A stretch of 10,606 nt of DNA from Bdellovibrionales bacterium (lineage in GTDB: Bacteria; Bdellovibrionota; JAFGOL01). Below are positions 7,017-10,606 of this stretch, in pieces. The stretch spans positions 1 to 10,606 of the forward strand of contig JAKIZQ010000025.1 of assembly GCA_022707945.1 (NCBI GenBank), written 5' to 3'. The position numbers and the translations under genes are program-made. The notes beneath the pieces are model-generated. The model did no database searches. It had not been told where the DNA came from and saw only the letters and a program-made list of their open reading frames with translations. Each line of letters begins with the position of its first letter. The first letter of the stretch is position 1.

Positions 7017-7599
7017 CTTCTTGTTCGAAAACATAGGTAATTGATACAGCACCATAATACGAGGCCGCATTACTGTACCCTGAATCCTTATCTAAAAAAT
7101 GCATTAGCAGCCCTATCTTTGGAGAAACAATGAACATCTCAAAGGGCATCGTCCAAGTAAGCTCTGCATTAAAGGCCTGTATAAAACTTTTATGTATAGT
7201 AGCTATATAATCACCACTTGATTGCTTTGTTAGGTTACCTATTTCAGATTTACCCAAACCATAGAGCAGGCCTATCTTAAAACGTTCTGTTACCGGTATA
7301 TTAAAAGAAATACCAAAAACGTCTGAGTCATATGAAGTATAAGTATCACCATCCTTATTATATTTTATATCCAAGACCCTAAATGGAAGCACTGGCATCC
7401 TTAACGCTGTGTCAAGACTCAGATATCTAAAGTCAAAATATTCAGAAAATTTTATGCCAGCTATCATTATGCTAGAAAGATTAGTACTGCTTGCTCCTGC
7501 TAATCTAAAAGCTCCGTATCCCTGACCACCAAAAACAGATATTCCACAAAATGCTAATGAAGGAAAAACCATCGCTAAAACGATTATTGTTTTTTTCAT
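7006..7599 (-). CDS. Small predicted outer-membrane beta-barrel protein, function unknown
   Basis: I do not recognise the family. From the ATG at 7599 it has 197 residues and begins with a signal peptide (MKK, hydrophobic core, SLAFC) with likely cleavage around residues 18-19. The rest is made of alternating polar and aromatic segments separated by short turns: FGISFNIPV, RFKIGLLYGLG, FNAELTWTMPF, FIVSPKIGLLMHFL and YYGAVSITYVF near the end. This pattern fits a barrel of about eight strands, with a short charged tail after the last strand. The Cys at the end of the signal region is preceded by Phe, so it is not a lipobox. The gene starts 4 nt after the sirtuin stop; the nearest AGGAG (7624-7620) is 20 nt upstream, so its translation probably depends on coupling. 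It is the last gene of the minus-strand cluster. An in-frame GTG at 7620 is possible but spoils the signal peptide. Confidence 0.7.
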   Translation of the reverse strand: MKKTIIVLAMVFPSLAFCGISVFGGQGYGAFRLAGASSTNLSSIMIAGIKFSEYFDFRYLSLDTALRMPVLPFRVLDIKYNKDGDTYTSYDSDVFGISFNIPVTERFKIGLLYGLGKSEIGNLTKQSSGDYIATIHKSFIQAFNAELTWTMPFEMFIVSPKIGLLMHFLDKDSGYSNAASYYGAVSITYVFEQEDKK

Positions 7600-7603
7600 A
7601 AAT

Positions 7604-8332
7604 TTAATTTGTGTAAACACTCCTTAAAGTTTTTAATAAAACATCTATCGTAGTACCAGAAGGTCCTTGTATAACAGAATCAAAATTAGAACCTGTTGGA
7701 TTAAGATTAAGTTCCAAGGTATAAGCGCCTTTTGAAGAAGCTGTTTGATAAAAGCCTGCCGCTGGATAAACAACGCCACTAGTACCTATAGAAACAAAAA
7801 GATCACACAAAGATAAGTTAGAAATAATATCGTCCATGAACAAGGGCATTTCATTGAACCACACAATATGAGGCCTAAGATTTCCATGACAGGCATCACA
7901 ACTATCACTTGCATCAAGGTCTTCTTCCCAATCCATTACAGAACCACATTCAAAGCATCTTGCCTTAAAAAGTTCTCCGTGCATGTGTAAAACTTTTTTT
8001 GAACCAGCTCTCTCATGAAGGTTATCCACGTTCTGTGTTACCAAGGTAAAATTATCACCAAACAAGTCTTCTATTTCTGCGAGTGCAAAATGTCCTCTAT
8101 TTGGTTCACATAATTTTGCCTGTCTTCTTCTTTGGTTATAAAATTCATAAACAAGATCTGGGTTCGCATAAAAACCTTCTGGGGTAGCAACGTCCTCTAC
8201 TCTATAATTTTCCCACAAGCCTCCACTATCCCTGAATGTCTTTATGCCAGACTCTACACTAACTCCAGCTCCTGTTAATACAACTATTTTTGGAGAAGAT
8301 TTGGTTCTTAAGAATTTAAGGAGTTGTTCCAT
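7604..8332 (-). CDS. cobB: NAD+-dependent protein deacylase, CobB/SIRT5-type sirtuin
   Basis: A 242-residue cytoplasmic sirtuin that removes acyl groups from lysine, using NAD+ and releasing nicotinamide and O-acyl-ADP-ribose. NAD-binding motifs: GAGVSVESGI (21-30), FRDSGGLW (33-40), TQNVDNLHERAG (99-110) and GTSG (193-196). The catalytic His is His118 in HMHGE. Zinc is bound by Cys126, Cys129, Cys145 and Cys148. FYNQRRR at 64-70 supplies Tyr65 and Arg68, the pair that in E. coli CobB and human SIRT5 reads acidic acyl groups, so desuccinylase activity besides deacetylation is likely. The AGAAGG ribosome binding site lies 8 nt before the ATG. The start overlaps the macrodomain gene by 17 bp, coupling the two enzymes. 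All catalytic and zinc residues are present. The family is certain; the in vivo targets are unknown. Confidence 0.96.
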   Translation of the reverse strand: MEQLLKFLRTKSSPKIVVLTGAGVSVESGIKTFRDSGGLWENYRVEDVATPEGFYANPDLVYEFYNQRRRQAKLCEPNRGHFALAEIEDLFGDNFTLVTQNVDNLHERAGSKKVLHMHGELFKARCFECGSVMDWEEDLDASDSCDACHGNLRPHIVWFNEMPLFMDDIISNLSLCDLFVSIGTSGVVYPAAGFYQTASSKGAYTLELNLNPTGSNFDSVIQGPSGTTIDVLLKTLRSVYTN

Positions 8333-8852
8333 TGAATATACCTTCTTTTAGTTCTTTATATGCTAACTTGAACGTATTATAGACCTCGTCATTAAAAAGG
8401 ACAAACCTTAGTTCGTCTAAAGGGACATTTTGTTCTTTAGCTTTCAGCGCCACACCAAGAGCTATAAGAGCGGCCTCTTTAACTGGATAGCCATAAGCAC
8501 CAGCACTTATAGCAGGGAAAGAAATACTTTTAAGATTATGCTCTATCGCAAGTTCAATAGATCTTTTATAGGCTGAAGCTAATAGAACAGATTCACCATT
8601 AAACCCATCTTTATAAACTGGCCCTACAGCATGTATTATATATTTTGATCTAAGTGCGTAAGCTTTAGTTATTTTTGCAGAGCCTGTAGCACAACCTTTT
8701 AATTTTCTACATTCTTCTAACAACAGTGGCCCTGCTTTTTTATGTATAGCACCATCAACTCCTCCACCACCCAGCAGGGAGTTATTAGCAGCATTAACTA
8801 TTGCATCTGTGTTTTGATCTGTAATATCACCAAGAACAAAGGTTATATCCAT
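8316..8852 (-). CDS. ymdB: MacroD/YmdB-type macrodomain, O-acyl-ADP-ribose / ADP-ribosyl hydrolase
   Basis: A 178-residue single macrodomain, the same size as E. coli YmdB (177). It binds ADP-ribose and, in this subfamily, hydrolyses O-acetyl-ADP-ribose or removes mono-ADP-ribose from proteins. Motifs: GDIT (8-11), NAANNSLLGGGGVDGAIH (20-37) with the catalytic-type Asp33 and the Asn23/Asn24 region, HAVGP (74-78) and FPAISAGAYGYP (112-123), the phosphate-binding loop. The gene lies 15 nt after the upstream secreted protein gene and overlaps the sirtuin by 17 bp. Sirtuins make O-acyl-ADP-ribose, so the pair likely acts in sequence. The ribosome binding site is weak (AGAGA about 13 nt upstream), which suggests it relies on readthrough from the gene before it. 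The family assignment is firm; which of the two reactions matters in vivo is open. Confidence 0.95.
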   Translation of the reverse strand: MDITFVLGDITDQNTDAIVNAANNSLLGGGGVDGAIHKKAGPLLLEECRKLKGCATGSAKITKAYALRSKYIIHAVGPVYKDGFNGESVLLASAYKRSIELAIEHNLKSISFPAISAGAYGYPVKEAALIALGVALKAKEQNVPLDELRFVLFNDEVYNTFKLAYKELKEGIFNGTTP

Positions 8853-8867
8853 AGTAGAGTTGATTCT

Positions 8868-9785
8868 CTATTTTTTCTTTGCTGGTTTCTCTTTTTCTAG
8901 TTTTCCTTCACTGTTATAAATAAGTTCAAAATACTTACTCGATATGATCTTACCATTTTTATATTTTTCGACTGTTTTAAATTTTTCTAAACCAGCTTCA
9001 TTGTATTCATATATGACAACGCCTATTACTGCTTTATTGCTGGTACCGTCATAATTTGTAACAGTTTTCTTAGATGGCAATCCATTAATGTATTCTGTTT
9101 TTGTTTCACTAGTTGTTAAACCAGCTCTATCATACTCATACAAGGTATCCTCTATTTTACCGGTCCCTTTTATAACTACGATTAGCTCTTTGGCTACAGT
9201 TATGGCTTTATCGGTATCAGTATAATATTCAAAATATCTTTCTTCGATATCATCATAATCGTCTTTAGGTTTGATCTTAATCTTTTTCAATATTTTAGCA
9301 TTAGTTGTTACATCTTCATATTCTTCTCTCAAGATCTCTGTTATTTTATATTTCAAGTTTTTTGTATCATTACGGTAGGACGAAATTTTAGTAGAACTTT
9401 TAAGATTCTTGCTGTCGTAGTATGTATAATAGGTCTCTGTGGTATTAATATCATTTCCATTAGTGTTTTTTTCTATTCTTAACTCTGTAAACCTAGTTTC
9501 CTTATTACTTAAGGTCGCAGTTATTAACAAAGGTCCAGCTTCTCTACAAAAGCAATAAACTTCTAAACTCTTTGTTTCATCTATTATCTCTTTAGTAACC
9601 GAAGCCCTATCTTTGCAATCCTCTACAAGTAGTGATTCAATATTCTGTATATATGCATGAACATCTTCTATCTTATTAAAATCAAATTTACTAAAATCAA
9701 ATGTTGATTTTTGATCTGCTTTCTGTGAGGCAATAATTGAACTCATGGACAAGGACAGAACAACTACAAAAATCTTCTTAAACAT
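8868..9785 (-). CDS. Secreted repeat protein of unknown function, paralogue of the upstream gene
   Basis: A 305-residue protein I cannot assign. It starts with a signal peptide (MFKKIF, a hydrophobic stretch, SSIIAS) likely cleaved near residue 20, so it is exported. A charged N-terminal region (about 25-75) leads to a Cys-containing segment (Cys57, Cys78, Cys80). From about residue 110 to the end it is built of loose repeats of Tyr-rich strands such as YYTYYD, RYFEYY, TLYEYDRAGL, VIYEYNEAGL and FELIYNSEGKL. They resemble YD or MORN-like repeats in which a tyrosine strand is followed by a Gly turn and a Thr/Lys-rich strand. It ends with a Lys-rich tail. The ribosome binding site GGGAGG (9795-9790) is strong but only 4 nt from the ATG. 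Its C-terminal 55 residues align closely with the upstream gene. It lies 15 nt before the macrodomain gene. A periplasmic, surface or secreted location is possible. Confidence 0.82.
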   Translation of the reverse strand: MFKKIFVVVLSLSMSSIIASQKADQKSTFDFSKFDFNKIEDVHAYIQNIESLLVEDCKDRASVTKEIIDETKSLEVYCFCREAGPLLITATLSNKETRFTELRIEKNTNGNDINTTETYYTYYDSKNLKSSTKISSYRNDTKNLKYKITEILREEYEDVTTNAKILKKIKIKPKDDYDDIEERYFEYYTDTDKAITVAKELIVVIKGTGKIEDTLYEYDRAGLTTSETKTEYINGLPSKKTVTNYDGTSNKAVIGVVIYEYNEAGLEKFKTVEKYKNGKIISSKYFELIYNSEGKLEKEKPAKKK

Positions 9786-9845
9786 AAAACCTCCCTAAGT
9801 TCCACGAATAAAATTTGTGACCACAACAAACATTAAAGCACAATA
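9786..9845. other. 60-bp gap between the two paralogous genes
   Basis: Besides the GGGAGG ribosome binding site, it holds a short imperfect dyad, TTGTGACCACAA (9815-9826; arms of 5 bp). I find no convincing -35/-10 pair on the minus strand and no G/C-rich hairpin, so transcription probably continues from the upstream paralogue into the downstream gene. Confidence 0.35.
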
Positions 9846-10606
9846 TTAAAAAATGTCTTTACCTGTTTTCTTTTCTTTTTTGAATTTACCTTGCTCGTCA
9901 TATATAAGCTCATAATAGGTCCTAGACAAAAGTTTTCCTCTCTCATATTCATCTGTAGTCTTAAATCTTTCAATCCCATTCTCGTATTCATATATAACGA
10001 CTTCTACTATCTTTTGACTCTTAAGATCATACGCGGTTATCTCTTTTTTATATGGAGTGCTTTCTGTAAGATCATAATATATTTCTGTATCACGTATCTT
10101 CTCTCCAGATTGATTATAATCAATGATTGACTCACTCTTATCCTTATCTGTTGTTATAACAACAGTATATTTTGATCTAGCTCCATTCGGGAAATAGTCC
10201 CAAGACTCTTCTGTCGTTGTACCAGATTGTATATTCACAGATCTTTTTAGCCTTTTATCTTCTGAATATTCATCATTGTTAGTATAGATACTTCTACTAG
10301 TATTCTCTTTAGGATTGTACTCAACAAAATATTCTGTTGTTGTTTTTGTGCTACCGTTATCATGGAACGTAAAATATTTTTCTCTAACAGCGAAAACATC
10401 ACCTACGAAATTAACTCTGTTAATTTCTGTTTCAAGCAATCCTTTGTTATTAACTATACTTGCCTGTTGTAATTCTGGCATACCGTCCTTGCAAAAATAT
10501 GTAACTTTAACGTCTCTGCCTTCAGAATCACTTATTATTTCATTCTTAGTAGGAGTTCCGTCACAATGGATCTTACTCTCAAGATCCATGATGTAGTCCA
10601 GAACAT
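9846..10606 (-). CDS. Secreted repeat protein paralogue (5' end beyond right edge)
   Basis: The reading frame is open to the right edge and extends past the first Met at 10589: the five codons upstream read V-L-D-Y-I, which align with V-H-A-Y-I at residues 42-46 of the neighbouring paralogue. About 40 N-terminal residues, presumably including a signal peptide, are therefore missing, and the Met at 10589 is internal. The visible 252 or so residues have the same plan: a conserved Cys pair near the N-terminus (in KIHC and YFCKDG, matching Cys57 and Cys80 of the paralogue), then Tyr-rich repeats such as KYFTFHDNG, WDYFPNGARSK, SIIDYNQSGEK and VIYEYENGIERFKT. The C-terminal block (YELIYDEQGKFKKEK) matches FELIYNSEGKLEKEK in the neighbour. 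It is followed after 60 bp by that neighbour in the same orientation. The function is unknown. Confidence 0.8.
   Translation of the reverse strand, partial: VLDYIMDLESKIHCDGTPTKNEIISDSEGRDVKVTYFCKDGMPELQQASIVNNKGLLETEINRVNFVGDVFAVREKYFTFHDNGSTKTTTEYFVEYNPKENTSRSIYTNNDEYSEDKRLKRSVNIQSGTTTEESWDYFPNGARSKYTVVITTDKDKSESIIDYNQSGEKIRDTEIYYDLTESTPYKKEITAYDLKSQKIVEVVIYEYENGIERFKTTDEYERGKLLSRTYYELIYDEQGKFKKEKKTGKDIF

Noticed and set aside
7540..7599. Barrel protein read as a lipoprotein because of a Cys near the signal cleavage site
   Set aside because: The residue before the Cys is Phe, not Gly, Ala or Ser, so it does not meet the lipobox rule.
9815..9826. TTGTGACCACAA as a CRP-like site
   Set aside because: The arms are too close; a CRP site needs about 6 bp between TGTGA and TCACA. 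It is short enough to be chance.
10587..10589. ATG at 10589 as the real start of the right-edge gene
   Set aside because: Codons upstream to the window edge stay open and align with the paralogue (V-x-x-Y-I), so this Met is internal.
9891..10596. Two plus-strand frames (79 and 93 codons) opposite the right-edge paralogue
   Set aside because: Antisense to a coding region confirmed by its paralogue; hydrophobic translation is a reverse-strand artefact.

Overview
The window comes from a low-G+C (roughly mid-30s percent by eye, not computed) Gram-negative bacterium. The double membrane is shown by a TolC-type outer-membrane channel, an RND inner-membrane pump, a lipoprotein signal peptide and a probable outer-membrane beta-barrel. 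Codon choice is AT-rich, with many ATA (Ile) and AGA (Arg) codons. The style of the TolC homologue and the secreted proteins recalls the Bacteriovorax/Bdellovibrio group, but this is a weak, memory-based guess and no marker gene is present to confirm it. I see no rRNA, tRNA, IS element, CRISPR array or phage gene; this looks like ordinary chromosome.

Layout. (1) 1-710, minus: a ZIP-family (ZupT-like) divalent metal transporter that runs off the left edge. It diverges from (2) 765-1376, plus: a small lytic-transglycosylase-like lipoprotein. The two share a roughly 40-bp divergent promoter region in which two good sigma-70-type promoters overlap, and both transcripts would be nearly leaderless. 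(3) 6493-1364, minus: a three-gene efflux operon, TetR regulator, then TolC-like outer-membrane factor, then RND pump. It is tightly packed (a 17-bp overlap, then a 5-nt gap) and has no periplasmic adaptor (membrane fusion protein) gene. (4) 6494-6602: a regulatory region between tetR and a divergent yqeY gene. It carries a perfect 16-bp palindrome over a consensus -35 box and ATTTGA motifs at exact 21-bp spacing. (5) 6603-7001, plus: a GatB/YqeY-domain protein that probably starts at TTG. (6) 10606-7006, minus: a compact run of five genes: two tandem paralogous secreted repeat proteins (the first one cut by the right edge), a MacroD/YmdB-type macrodomain hydrolase, a CobB/SIRT5-type sirtuin and a small predicted outer-membrane barrel.

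How the genes may work together. The TetR protein probably represses its own pump operon through the palindrome at 6528-6543, and may also affect yqeY. The sirtuin and macrodomain overlap by 17 bp and form a natural enzymatic pair: the sirtuin makes O-acyl-ADP-ribose from NAD+ and the macrodomain hydrolyses it. The paralogous secreted proteins and the barrel have no recognisable function; their co-transcription with the NAD+-linked pair is inferred only from spacing and strand.
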